Assembly: GCA_016764775.1 (NCBI GenBank)
Contig: JAESRE010000019.1
Span: 1 to 41,614 of the forward strand
Direction: 5' to 3'
Length of the DNA: 41,614 nt
Source: Alphaproteobacteria bacterium
GTDB taxonomy: Bacteria > Pseudomonadota > Alphaproteobacteria > Micavibrionales > Micavibrionaceae
Shown here piece after piece: positions 25,481 through 33,994 of the stretch. A program made the translations under genes and the position numbers. The number at the start of each line of letters is the position of its first letter. Position 1 is the first letter of the stretch. The notes under the pieces were generated by a model. That model made no database searches. It worked only from the letters and a program-made list of their open reading frames with translations, and had not been told where the DNA came from.

Positions 25481-26386
25481 ATGCGTATAATATTCATTTT
25501 TTTACTTTCTGTTTTTGTATTTTCCCCGGTAGCTTCGGCACAGGTCAGTGAAGATTGTCAGACGGCTGCTACGTCGGCTGATGTCATGCGATGCTTAAAT
25601 CAAAATAATCAAAATGCCCAGAATGCGCTCAAGGATGTTTACAAAGCCCTGAGCCTGCGCAAATCCGCAGACGGTCTGGATAGTCTGGAGGCTTTGCAAA
25701 CGCTCTGGATTGAATACCGTGATCGTGAATGTGAAGCGGAAACGCGGGCGCTCAGCAGTCAGGCCTTGAAACGTCTTGAAGGCATAAAGTGTAGAACGCG
25801 TCTCACGCGTCAACGCATTGACGCCTTGCAACGGACACTGGATGCCGAAACAGGATCTGCTGTTTTGGGTGAGCCGCCATCGACACAGCAACCGCGCTGG
25901 GTTAACGCTCTTGCCGAGCATTACCAGAATGTCTATTGGCATTACGGCGGTTTCAGCAAAGGTGATCTGGATTGTGATGATGATGCGGAGTTCGTTATTG
26001 CAGGCTTGATATATGACGAGAACGAATCCGTCTATAAGACGGTGATTGCCGTTTCCGAAAACCCAGCAACAGGCAGACCGCATAGCACGTTGCTCGTGCT
26101 TCCCGATACGACCGTTGATACGAATCCTGACGATCAAGGCGCGGCGGAGGATGTCAGACGATGCAGCGGGATTATGTCGTTTTTGTTTGATGTACCACCA
26201 CCCGTAATGCCGACTGACGGGCAGGAAGCCACATTGAAAGACGTAGAAAATGCTGTTGCCGCTTCGCAGCCGGACGGCACATGTAACCGCAGACTTATAG
26301 TGACGCGCAAAACAAGTGACAAATCAGCGGTATGTATGCCCGTAACCGTAGTCTGGGACGGTCAGAACTATGTCATCGAACAGTAG
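25481..26386 (+). CDS. Exported LprI/DUF1311-domain protein
   Basis: The 301-residue protein has a Sec signal peptide (MRIIFIFLLSVFVFSPVASA, cut before QVSED). Residues about 25-115 match the LprI-like N-terminal domain: C...TSADVMRCLNQ, a helix with ALKDVYKAL, and LQTLWIEYRDRECEAE with conserved cysteines. Such domains occur in lysozyme-inhibitor lipoproteins and many periplasmic proteins. The C-terminal half contains an acidic loop GDLDCDDDAEFVIAG similar to calcium-binding FG-GAP loops, and paired Cys residues. The role is unknown. It overlaps the next gene by 17 bases, so the two are cotranscribed. Confidence 0.82.
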   Translation: MRIIFIFLLSVFVFSPVASAQVSEDCQTAATSADVMRCLNQNNQNAQNALKDVYKALSLRKSADGLDSLEALQTLWIEYRDRECEAETRALSSQALKRLEGIKCRTRLTRQRIDALQRTLDAETGSAVLGEPPSTQQPRWVNALAEHYQNVYWHYGGFSKGDLDCDDDAEFVIAGLIYDENESVYKTVIAVSENPATGRPHSTLLVLPDTTVDTNPDDQGAAEDVRRCSGIMSFLFDVPPPVMPTDGQEATLKDVENAVAASQPDGTCNRRLIVTRKTSDKSAVCMPVTVVWDGQNYVIEQ

Positions 26387-26945
26387 CGATCGCCCTGCTA
26401 ATTCTATTAAATCCGTATGTGTTTTTTGTTCGTCGTCTTCCAAACTGGAGGAGCGGTATTATCGCCTTGGTGCACAGGTTGGGCGGATTATAGCGTCAAA
26501 AAATATTCATCTGGTTTACGGTGGGGCTGCCAGCGGGATCATGGGAAAGCTCGCCGATGCCGCCTTGCAAGAAGGCGGAGAGGTTACGGGTGTAATCCCC
26601 GAAGTTTTATCCGGCCACGAAAGACGGCATCAAGACCTGACCGCGCTTCATGTGACAAAAGACATGCATGAACGTCAGAAAAAGATGGCGGATTTATCGG
26701 ATGCGTTTTTGATTTTGCCGGGCGGGTTGGGGACTCTGGCTGAATTTTTCGAAATCCTAACATGGAAGCAAATCGGCCTGCATGAGAAGCCTATAGGGTT
26801 ACTTAACAACCATGGGTTTTGGAAGGATTTGCTGGAACAGTTCGTATATTGTCGTGACGAGCATTTTATGTATAGTGACCCGGCTTCTTTGTTTGATACA
26901 ATGGAAGAAGTCGAAGAAATAAATGGATTTTTGGAGCACAGATAG
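26370..26945 (+). CDS. LOG-family nucleotide 5'-monophosphate phosphoribohydrolase
   Basis: The 191-residue protein has the Rossmann-like LOG (TIGR00730) fold: VCVFCSSSSKLEERYY at the N-terminus, a nucleotide-binding VYGGAASGIMGKLADAAL, and the signature PGGLGTLAEFFEILTW. Family members cleave the ribose-base bond of AMP or of cytokinin nucleotides. The glycine-rich loop reads GGAASGIMG where GGGxxGLMG is usual. The first 17 bases lie inside the LprI-like gene, which suggests translational coupling. Confidence 0.92.
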   Translation: MSSNSSDRPANSIKSVCVFCSSSSKLEERYYRLGAQVGRIIASKNIHLVYGGAASGIMGKLADAALQEGGEVTGVIPEVLSGHERRHQDLTALHVTKDMHERQKKMADLSDAFLILPGGLGTLAEFFEILTWKQIGLHEKPIGLLNNHGFWKDLLEQFVYCRDEHFMYSDPASLFDTMEEVEEINGFLEHR

Positions 26946-27015
26946 GATATTTCGCTTTTGTGACAAAGGCCTGCTTGATAAACTCACTTAACTGAAAAAG
27001 ATAAAACTAACGCTT

Positions 27016-28065
27016 GTGCAATATTCGCATACAAAAGAAAAAGCCAATGAATACGCCAGTGAAGCCCTTGACCGGATTCACAAGGAAGGCCTATCAAAGG
27101 TTCCCCAGAATTTCGAGCTTTGGTACTGCTACTATGCAGAGGCCGATATCGAGGTTGTGCGCGCGATCGATATTCTGATCGCGAACAAGCAGAAAATCAC
27201 AGATGATACATGCGCCGAGATTCACCAGCGCTTCTTGAGCGATACCAAGGAAAACGAGCGCGTACGTCAGGCCGGGGACCAGATTCAGGAAACCATCCGT
27301 GGTGTAAAAGAGCGTGTCGGCAATGTGAAAGCCATCACACATGAATACAGTGAGATGTTGCAGAGTGCGAGCGGACGATTAAGTGACAGAAGCTCGCCCG
27401 AAGAAATGAAAGAGACGCTGAAGACCGTTATCGGTAACACCCGCAGCGTTTTACAACAAAACCAGCAACTCGAAGAAGAGTTGGAGCGTTCGACGGCCGT
27501 TATGCAGGAATTGCAACGTGACCTCGAGCTTGTACGCCAGCAGGCTCTGACCGACGGGCTGACGAATCTGGCTAACCGCAAGGCTTTTGATGCGGAGTTG
27601 ATGCGCATTGCCGAAGAATCACAACGCGAAGACATGACATTCTGTCTTGTGTTGCTCGACATCGACCATTTCAAATCTTTTAACGATACCTACGGCCACC
27701 AGGTCGGGGATCAGGTTTTGCGTCTTGTTGCGCAGGCCTTGATCGACGGCGTTAAAGGTCGTGACGTGGCCGCACGTTACGGTGGTGAAGAGTTTGCCAT
27801 TATCCTGCCGCAAACCACATTGCAGGGCGGTATTAAAGTGGCCGATTCATTGCGTAAGGTTGTGCAAGGTAAGGAACTTGTGAACCGCAATACGGGCGAT
27901 ACGCTGGGACGGGTAACCCTGTCAGGCGGCGTGTCCGAATATGTTATGGGTGAAAGCCTCGATAAGCTGGTTGAGCGGTCGGACTCTGCGCTTTACACTG
28001 CCAAACATAATGGTCGTAACCAGATTGCGGCTGCGCCTGCCAAAAGCGAAAAGAAACAAGCTTAA
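27016..28065 (+). CDS. GGDEF diguanylate cyclase
   Basis: The enzyme makes cyclic-di-GMP from two GTP. The 349-residue protein has no membrane segment. Residues 1-110 form a helical N-terminal domain (ALDRIHKEGLSKVPQNFELWYCYYAEADIEV), followed by a coiled coil (about 140-180), then a complete GGDEF domain: LDIDHFKSFNDTYGHQVGDQ and RYGGEEFAIILP. The site five residues before GGEEF reads KGRD, with Lys in place of the Arg of the inhibitory RxxD site, so feedback inhibition by product may be weak. The GTG start at 27016 lacks a clear ribosome-binding site. No EAL or HD-GYP gene is in the window. Confidence 0.92.
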   Translation: MQYSHTKEKANEYASEALDRIHKEGLSKVPQNFELWYCYYAEADIEVVRAIDILIANKQKITDDTCAEIHQRFLSDTKENERVRQAGDQIQETIRGVKERVGNVKAITHEYSEMLQSASGRLSDRSSPEEMKETLKTVIGNTRSVLQQNQQLEEELERSTAVMQELQRDLELVRQQALTDGLTNLANRKAFDAELMRIAEESQREDMTFCLVLLDIDHFKSFNDTYGHQVGDQVLRLVAQALIDGVKGRDVAARYGGEEFAIILPQTTLQGGIKVADSLRKVVQGKELVNRNTGDTLGRVTLSGGVSEYVMGESLDKLVERSDSALYTAKHNGRNQIAAAPAKSEKKQA

Positions 28066-28118
28066 ATCTTGACCAAATTTTGGTATGACCAAAGTTTCTT
28101 AGGACAACCGACTGAATA

Positions 28119-30338
28119 ATGATGCGTGAATCTTCTGCTATGCCTTCCGTAAATGATGACACTCTCCCGCCCTATTTGCAGGGTCTGAATACCGAGCAGG
28201 CGCAAGCGGTGAATACGCTGGACGGGCCGTTGTTGATTCTGGCCGGTGCGGGCACGGGTAAGACACGCGTTCTGACCACACGGCTTGCGCATTTGTTGCA
28301 AACAGGGCGGGCATATCCTTCACAAATTCTGGCGGTGACCTTTACGAACAAGGCAGCGCAGGAAATGAAAGAACGGGTGAGCGGTTTGCTCGGCGGTGCG
28401 CCTGTTGAAGGTTGGTGGTTGGGCACATTCCACTCGTTGGCTGCCAGAATGCTTCGCAGTCATGCCGAGCTTGTCGGGCTGGCGAGCAATTTCACAATTC
28501 TCGATCCCGATGATCAGGTCAGGTTGCTCAAACAGCTGATGGAAGTGAACAATATCGACACCAAAAAATGGGTGCCGAAAGCGATGATCGGCTATATCGA
28601 CCGCTGGAAAGATCGTGGCCTGACGCCCGATCAAGTGAGCATGGACGATGTAGGCGAGATTGCAGGCGGTAAGCTGAAGATGTTGTACGAGCAATATCAA
28701 ACACGGCTTAAGGCCATCAATGCCTGTGATTTCGGTGATTTGTTGCTTCACATGATTACGATTCTAAAGAGCGACCCGAACGTTCTGGAAGAGTATCACC
28801 GCAGATTCAAATATATCCTTGTCGATGAGTATCAGGATACGAACGTAGCGCAGTATTTGTGGCTGCGGTTATTGGCGCAAGGGTCGAATAATATTTGCTG
28901 TGTCGGGGATGATGACCAGTCGATTTATGGCTGGCGCGGTGCGGAGGTTGGCAACATCCTGCGGTTTGAAAAAGATTTCGAAGGGGCGGGTGTTATCCGT
29001 CTGGAGCAGAATTACCGTTCGACCAACAATATCCTGAAAGCTGCGCATGCTGTGATTTCCAACAATGAAGGCCGTCTGGGTAAGGAATTGTGGAGTGACG
29101 CGGGCGAGGGTGAAAAGATCCAGGTCCGCGGTCTTTGGGACGGACAGGCCGAGGCTCGATGGATTGGTGAAGAGATTGAACAATTGCAGCGTAAGCAATG
29201 GTCGTTAAGCGAAATTGCTATTCTGGTTCGCGCCGGTTTCCAGACTCGTGAATTTGAAGAACGCTTTATCCAGCTGGGTTTGCCGTACAAGGTTTTGGGC
29301 GGCCCGCGATTTTACGAGCGGATGGAGATTCGGGATGCGCTGGCCTATTTGCGCGTGATTGCGCAGCGCGCAGACGATTTGGCGCTGGAGCGAATTATCA
29401 ATACGCCGAAACGGGGGCTTGGTGATGCAACGGTGCAAACGCTGTACGCGTACGGACGGAGCAAGGGGATTTGCCTTTACGATTCGATCATGGATCTAAC
29501 GCAGACGGACGAGCTGCGCCCGAAAGTTAAAACTACGCTGATGAAGTTGCTGGATGATTTTGACCGCTGGCGCACATTGGTTGATTCGACGGACCATGCC
29601 GAACTGGCCGCACAGGTCTTGGATGAATCCGGTTACATGGAGATGTGGAAGCAGGACAAGAACCCTGATTCCCCCGGTCGTATCGAGAACCTGAAAGAAT
29701 TGATTTCGGGGATGCAGGAATATGAAAGCTTGCCCGAGTTTCTCGAGCATGTGGCGCTGGTGCTGGAAAATCAGGATAATTCACAAGGCGAGTTTGCAAC
29801 GATCATGACTTTGCACGGGGCGAAGGGCTTGGAGTTTGACGCCGTGTTTTTGCCCGGTTGGGAGGAAGGGTTGTTTCCGTCTCAACGCACGATGGATGAA
29901 AACGGCCTTAAAGGTCTGGAGGAAGAGCGCCGTCTGGCTTATGTGGGTATCACGCGGGCGCGCAAGCAAGCCTACATTTCCTTCGCGGCCAACCGCCGTA
30001 TGTACGGACAGTTTATAAATGCCATTCCCTCTCGGTTTGTTGATGAGTTGCCGAAAGACTATGTCGAGGTCAGTAACGATATGGGCTTAGCGGGGGCGGG
30101 GCGTTCATCCCATTGGGATTCGAGCGGTTTTGCCCCGAAAGTGCAACAACGCCGCCAAGTGCATGACCGCAAAACCAGAAGCGAGGACGGCACAGTGTTT
30201 TCACGCGGTGACCGTGTGTTTCATGACAAATTCGGATACGGCAAGATTATCAATATCGACGGGCACAAGCTGGATATCAATTTTGACCATTCGGGGAAAA
30301 AACGCGTCATGGACAGCTTCGTCGAGAAGCACGACTAG
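28119..30338 (+). CDS. UvrD/PcrA-type DNA helicase
   Basis: This is a superfamily 1A 3'-to-5' helicase acting in nucleotide excision and mismatch repair or replication restart. The 739-residue protein has Walker A AGAGTGKT (residues 42-49), TFTNKAAQEMKER, Walker B VDEYQDTN, GDDDQSIYGWRGA, LEQNYRST, TLHGAKGLEFDAVFLPGWEEGLFP and the ERRLAYVGITRARK motif. The C-terminal region has a Tudor-like end (GDRVFHDKFGYGKIINIDGHK) typical of UvrD/PcrA that binds RNA polymerase. The start is one of the tandem ATGs at 28119/28122 or the ATG at 28140; the SD (AGGA) is not well spaced for any. Confidence 0.95.
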   Translation: MMRESSAMPSVNDDTLPPYLQGLNTEQAQAVNTLDGPLLILAGAGTGKTRVLTTRLAHLLQTGRAYPSQILAVTFTNKAAQEMKERVSGLLGGAPVEGWWLGTFHSLAARMLRSHAELVGLASNFTILDPDDQVRLLKQLMEVNNIDTKKWVPKAMIGYIDRWKDRGLTPDQVSMDDVGEIAGGKLKMLYEQYQTRLKAINACDFGDLLLHMITILKSDPNVLEEYHRRFKYILVDEYQDTNVAQYLWLRLLAQGSNNICCVGDDDQSIYGWRGAEVGNILRFEKDFEGAGVIRLEQNYRSTNNILKAAHAVISNNEGRLGKELWSDAGEGEKIQVRGLWDGQAEARWIGEEIEQLQRKQWSLSEIAILVRAGFQTREFEERFIQLGLPYKVLGGPRFYERMEIRDALAYLRVIAQRADDLALERIINTPKRGLGDATVQTLYAYGRSKGICLYDSIMDLTQTDELRPKVKTTLMKLLDDFDRWRTLVDSTDHAELAAQVLDESGYMEMWKQDKNPDSPGRIENLKELISGMQEYESLPEFLEHVALVLENQDNSQGEFATIMTLHGAKGLEFDAVFLPGWEEGLFPSQRTMDENGLKGLEEERRLAYVGITRARKQAYISFAANRRMYGQFINAIPSRFVDELPKDYVEVSNDMGLAGAGRSSHWDSSGFAPKVQQRRQVHDRKTRSEDGTVFSRGDRVFHDKFGYGKIINIDGHKLDINFDHSGKKRVMDSFVEKHD

Positions 30339-30341
30339 TCC

Positions 30342-31070
30342 CTAGTCGGTTTGCCCGGCGGCTTTGATAGGGCCGTAGCCGTTTTCCTGTGCCAGAACGA
30401 CGTAACGGTCAATCCCTTTTGTAGTGAAGCCTTCAAATTGTTTTGTTCCTTTTTCTCCGTCCCATTGGCCGGCGGATGCGTAATCGAGCACGGCGTTTTT
30501 ATATGTCACTGTCCGCCCGCGATTTTCACCGGAAGGAATGTTTTGTTCATGGCTGTTTTGAATACCGGCAATCCAGAGCGTGTAATTGCCGTTCTCCAGC
30601 GCGGGGAGTTCCAGCGTCAGGATATTGCTTGTGTCCGTTGAGACCGCGATTGGCTTTACGGCTGATGGGCTGCTCAATGCAGATGCAATGTCACCGCTGC
30701 GGGAGCCGACGAATTCGCGTGTGCCGTTGACGACCATTTGCGGCGTATAGACACGGCTTTTCCCGACATGACGGGAGTAGGCCCGTTGGCGGTCCGTTGC
30801 GAATTTCTGGCTTAATGTATCTTTCCAGCTCAGGTGATCCCAGTATGTGACATGAAAGCCCAGAGCAATGATGTTCGGGTTTTCAGTCAGTTTTTCCAGA
30901 TTTTTGTCCGCAGGCGGGCAGGATGAGCAGCTTTGTGATGTAAATAGCTCCACAACGACGGGTTCGGTCACTGCATTCGTATCAAAACCACCAAAGCGCG
31001 CATGGAGTTTTGTGCCTCCAAGCATTACGATGGCGGCAATTACCGCGATGAGGAGTAAATTTTTGGTCAT
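30342..31070 (-). CDS. DUF1223 thioredoxin-like exported protein
   Basis: The protein of about 242 residues has an N-terminal hydrophobic segment (NLLLIAVIAAIVMLGG) acting as signal or anchor, then the DUF1223 signature VVELFTSQSCSSCPPADKNL with a C-x-x-C redox-like pair, ALGFHVTYWDHLSWKDTL and YTPQMVVNG. Family members are thioredoxin-fold periplasmic proteins of unknown role. The start may be 31070 or 31097; neither has a good ribosome-binding site, and 31070 gives the better signal peptide. It converges with the helicase gene, three bases between stops. Confidence 0.85.
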   Translation of the reverse strand: MTKNLLLIAVIAAIVMLGGTKLHARFGGFDTNAVTEPVVVELFTSQSCSSCPPADKNLEKLTENPNIIALGFHVTYWDHLSWKDTLSQKFATDRQRAYSRHVGKSRVYTPQMVVNGTREFVGSRSGDIASALSSPSAVKPIAVSTDTSNILTLELPALENGNYTLWIAGIQNSHEQNIPSGENRGRTVTYKNAVLDYASAGQWDGEKGTKQFEGFTTKGIDRYVVLAQENGYGPIKAAGQTD

Positions 31071-31187
31071 ATCTGTATATTCGTTATGGTCGGCCATAAG
31101 GTTTCAGCTTTTTTCCGCGAAAAGACTCTGGTTTTTGGGCGCCTGAAGGGCCATATTATCAGGCAATACATAAGGAATACATGAACA

Positions 31188-32135
31188 ATGAATAACAAGA
31201 CTGCTTGTATTTTCGGAGGTACCGGTTTCATAGGACGCCAGATCGTGCGTGAGCTGGCCAAGCGCGGGGTAACCATTAAGGTTGCGACGCGGGTTCCCGA
31301 GCGTGCCTATTTCTTGCGCCCTGCCGGTGTGGTCGGGCAGGTTGTTCCCGTTCGTTGCGATTACAATGATGCGGACAGTATCAAGAAAGCCGTGAAGGGT
31401 TGCGATTATGTCGTGAACTGTATCGGCGTTTTGTATGAGAAGGGCGGGCAGACGTTCCAGCATGCGCATGTCGATATTCCCGCTCGGATTGCGGGTGCGT
31501 GCGCGAAGAACAATGTGAAATCCTTTGTTCATATCTCTGCGCTCGGTGTTAATGACAGTCTGGCCAAATATGCGAAAAGCAAGCTGGATGGTGAAAAGGC
31601 CGTTAAGGCGAATTTCCCCGATGTGACGATTCTGCGTCCTAGCGTGGTTTTTGGTGAAGATGATGACTTTTTCAACCGTTTTGCCGAAATGGCGCGGTTT
31701 GCACCGGCCTTACCTTTGATTGGCGGTGGCGTGACGCAATTCCAGCCTGTCTTTGTCGGTGATATTGCCGATGCGGCGATCAAGGCTTTGCAGGACCCTG
31801 AAACCAAGGGCAAAACATATTGTCTGGGTGGTCCCGAGAAGGTGAGCTTCAAGGAGATTTACCAGCGTTTGTTCGAATATACAGGGCGTAAACGTTTCCT
31901 CGTTACTCTGTCCTATCCGCTTGCAAAGATACAGGCCCGTTTGTTAAGCCTGTTGCCTGTACCGCCGTTAACACCCGATCAGGTTGAGTTGCTTAAAACC
32001 GACAACACGGTTTCACCGGACTCCGAAGGTTTTACGGAGCTTGGCATACAGCCGACCGGTATGGATCTTGTGTTGCCGCATTACCTGGAAACATACCGTC
32101 CGGGTGGGCGCTACACGGTATTTAAAGCCGGTTAA
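31188..32135 (+). CDS. NDUFA9-like NAD(P)-binding protein (complex I family)
   Basis: The 315-residue atypical short-chain dehydrogenase/reductase has the dinucleotide-binding GGTGFIGRQIV near the N-terminus, CIGVLYEKGGQTFQHAHVD and HISALGVNDSLAKYAKSKLDGE. These match the NDUFA9 (39-kDa) accessory subunit of respiratory complex I, which alphaproteobacteria share with mitochondria. The catalytic YxxxK of ordinary reductases appears as YAKSK. It may instead act as a free ubiquinone- or nucleotide-related enzyme. The SurA-like gene follows 31 bases after its stop. Confidence 0.9.
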   Translation: MNNKTACIFGGTGFIGRQIVRELAKRGVTIKVATRVPERAYFLRPAGVVGQVVPVRCDYNDADSIKKAVKGCDYVVNCIGVLYEKGGQTFQHAHVDIPARIAGACAKNNVKSFVHISALGVNDSLAKYAKSKLDGEKAVKANFPDVTILRPSVVFGEDDDFFNRFAEMARFAPALPLIGGGVTQFQPVFVGDIADAAIKALQDPETKGKTYCLGGPEKVSFKEIYQRLFEYTGRKRFLVTLSYPLAKIQARLLSLLPVPPLTPDQVELLKTDNTVSPDSEGFTELGIQPTGMDLVLPHYLETYRPGGRYTVFKAG

Positions 32136-32166
32136 AGCCGGACAATTTTTAATTTAGGTTATGACT

Positions 32167-33114
32167 ATGCGTACAATCCTGACTGTTTTACTTTCCGCTG
32201 CACTTTTCGCTACGGCTTCGACGCCTGCTTTTGCCATGCAGGAAGGGGTGGCCGTTGTCGTTAATGAAGACGCGATCACATATTCCGATGTTAGTGACCG
32301 TCTGGAGTTGATCATGGTGTCGTCGGGTTTGCCGAATACGAAAGACACCCGTGACAAGCTGCGTCCGCAAATCGTCAATGCGCTTATTGATGAGCAAATC
32401 AGATTGCAGGAAGCGCGCCGCAACGAGATTCAAGTTTCACAGGAAGAAATAGAAGCCGGTATTGATACGATTGCTGCACAAAATGAAATTGATCCGCAGG
32501 AGTTCCGTAAGCGCATCCAAAGCAGCGGCTTGAAGCTTTCGACCATGCGCGACCAGATTCGTGCACAAATTGCATGGGGTAAAACTGTGCAGGCGGTGGT
32601 CAGACCTCAGGTGACGGTGACCGATGGCGATGTCGATAATTTTATGAGCCGTATGCATAGCAATACAGGCAAGCAGGAATATTTTGTTGCGGAGATTTTT
32701 CTGCCGATCGATGACAGTACAGGCGAAACGGAAGCCCGCAATCTGGCCCGTAAGCTGGTGCAGGAAATTCGCGGCGGCAAGGCCCCGTTCTTTCGCGTAG
32801 CGCAGCAATTTTCCAAATCTGCCGGTGCATCACAGGGCGGTGCGCTGGGGTGGATTACCGAAGGGCAACTGGATGAAGAGTTGGATGCTGTTCTGCCTGT
32901 TATCGAAACAGGCGGTGTGAGTGATCCGATTCGCACCTCCGCGGGCTTTCACATTCTGCATGTGCGTGACACACGTGTTTTGACGCCCGAGAATTTACCC
33001 GACCGTGAGGAAGTCCGTTCACGTATCGGCCAGATGCGTCTGGAACGACAAGCCCAGCGCTTTCTGCTCGACCTGAAGGCGACATCATTCATCGATAACC
33101 GCCTTGCTCTCTAA
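32167..33114 (+). CDS. SurA-like periplasmic peptidyl-prolyl isomerase and chaperone
   Basis: SurA-type proteins help fold outer-membrane proteins. The 315-residue product has a Sec signal (MRTILTVLLSAALFATASTPAFA) and an N-terminal SurA_N domain (VVVNEDAITYSDVSDRLELI...LIDEQIRLQEARR). A single parvulin (PpiC) domain lies at about 170-270, with KSAGASQGGALGWI and FHILHVRD. E. coli SurA has two such domains, so this is the short form. The ATG at 32167 is preferred because AGG lies eight bases before it; the ATG at 32161 is only two bases away. It overlaps rsmA by 11 bases, as surA and rsmA are often linked. Confidence 0.88.
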   Translation: MRTILTVLLSAALFATASTPAFAMQEGVAVVVNEDAITYSDVSDRLELIMVSSGLPNTKDTRDKLRPQIVNALIDEQIRLQEARRNEIQVSQEEIEAGIDTIAAQNEIDPQEFRKRIQSSGLKLSTMRDQIRAQIAWGKTVQAVVRPQVTVTDGDVDNFMSRMHSNTGKQEYFVAEIFLPIDDSTGETEARNLARKLVQEIRGGKAPFFRVAQQFSKSAGASQGGALGWITEGQLDEELDAVLPVIETGGVSDPIRTSAGFHILHVRDTRVLTPENLPDREEVRSRIGQMRLERQAQRFLLDLKATSFIDNRLAL

Positions 33115-33949
33115 CGTTCATATTGAGGCGCTTTCAAGTCTTCCTCCTCTCAGGGAGGTGATCTCCGCACATGGTTTACGTGCGGAAAAATCACTGGGCC
33201 AAAATTTCTTACTCGACCAAAATCTGACAGATAAAATTGCACGACAGGCTGCGGACCTGAGCGGTAAGACCGTTATCGAGATCGGTCCGGGTCCGGGCGG
33301 ACTGACGCGGTCATTGCTCAAGACCCATGCGGAGAAAGTCGTTGCGATTGAATTTGATCCCCGCGCTGTTGAGGCTTTGCAGGGATTGAAAGAGGCGGCG
33401 CAGGGACGGTTGGAAATATTGCAACTTGATGCATTACAGGCTGATCTGAAAACGATCAGTGAGGGGCCGAAAGTTATCATCGCCAATTTGCCGTATAACA
33501 TCGCTACGGCATTGCTGCTTGGCTGGCTCAAGGATTTGAGGGAATCGCCGGGCTGTTATGACGAAATGATTTTGATGTTTCAAAAAGAAGTCGCGATGCG
33601 GATTTGCGCGGATAAGGGGAATAAAACCTATGGCCGCTTGTCGGTGATTTCACAATGGTTGTGTGAAACGAAAGCGGTTATGGAGCTTCCGCCTGCTGCG
33701 TTTACACCACCACCGAAAGTAAAGTCCAGCGTTGTCAGGTTTACGCCCAGACCTCCTGAATCCGATGCCCCTGCGTTTGATGTGGTGGAGCAGTTGACGC
33801 AACAGGCGTTCGGACAACGCCGCAAAATGATTCGTTCAACGCTCAAACCCTATCAAGAGCATTTCGAAAAGCTTGGTTTGGACCCGCAGAGCCGCGCCGA
33901 AGAGCTTCAGGTCTCCGATTTTATAAAACTTGCAAAAAATTTACCATAA
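33104..33949 (+). CDS. rsmA: 16S rRNA dimethyladenosine transferase
   Basis: RsmA (KsgA) dimethylates two adjacent adenines near the 3' end of 16S rRNA late in 30S assembly. The 281-residue protein has SLGQNFLLDQ, the SAM-binding EIGPGPGGLT (about residues 59-68) and the adenine-binding NLPYNIATALL. The TTG start at 33104 lies inside the upstream SurA-like gene (11-base overlap); no ATG precedes the conserved part. pdxA, which often separates surA and rsmA, is missing here. Confidence 0.96.
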   Translation: MLSNVHIEALSSLPPLREVISAHGLRAEKSLGQNFLLDQNLTDKIARQAADLSGKTVIEIGPGPGGLTRSLLKTHAEKVVAIEFDPRAVEALQGLKEAAQGRLEILQLDALQADLKTISEGPKVIIANLPYNIATALLLGWLKDLRESPGCYDEMILMFQKEVAMRICADKGNKTYGRLSVISQWLCETKAVMELPPAAFTPPPKVKSSVVRFTPRPPESDAPAFDVVEQLTQQAFGQRRKMIRSTLKPYQEHFEKLGLDPQSRAEELQVSDFIKLAKNLP

Positions 33950-33950
33950 C

Positions 33951-33972
33951 TATAAAGTGCCTGCACTTTATA
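33951..33972. promoter_or_regulatory. Perfect 10-bp palindrome between rsmA and the MraZ-like gene
   Basis: TATAAAGTGC (33951-33960) and GCACTTTATA (33963-33972) form a perfect inverted repeat with a two-base spacer, starting right after the rsmA stop and ending 22 bases before the next start at 33995. The near-absence of a loop and of a following T-run argues against a terminator and for a binding site of a dimeric DNA-binding protein. A role as operator is inferred. Confidence 0.55.
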
Positions 33973-33994
33973 AACGGGAGATATCCTGAAGGTT

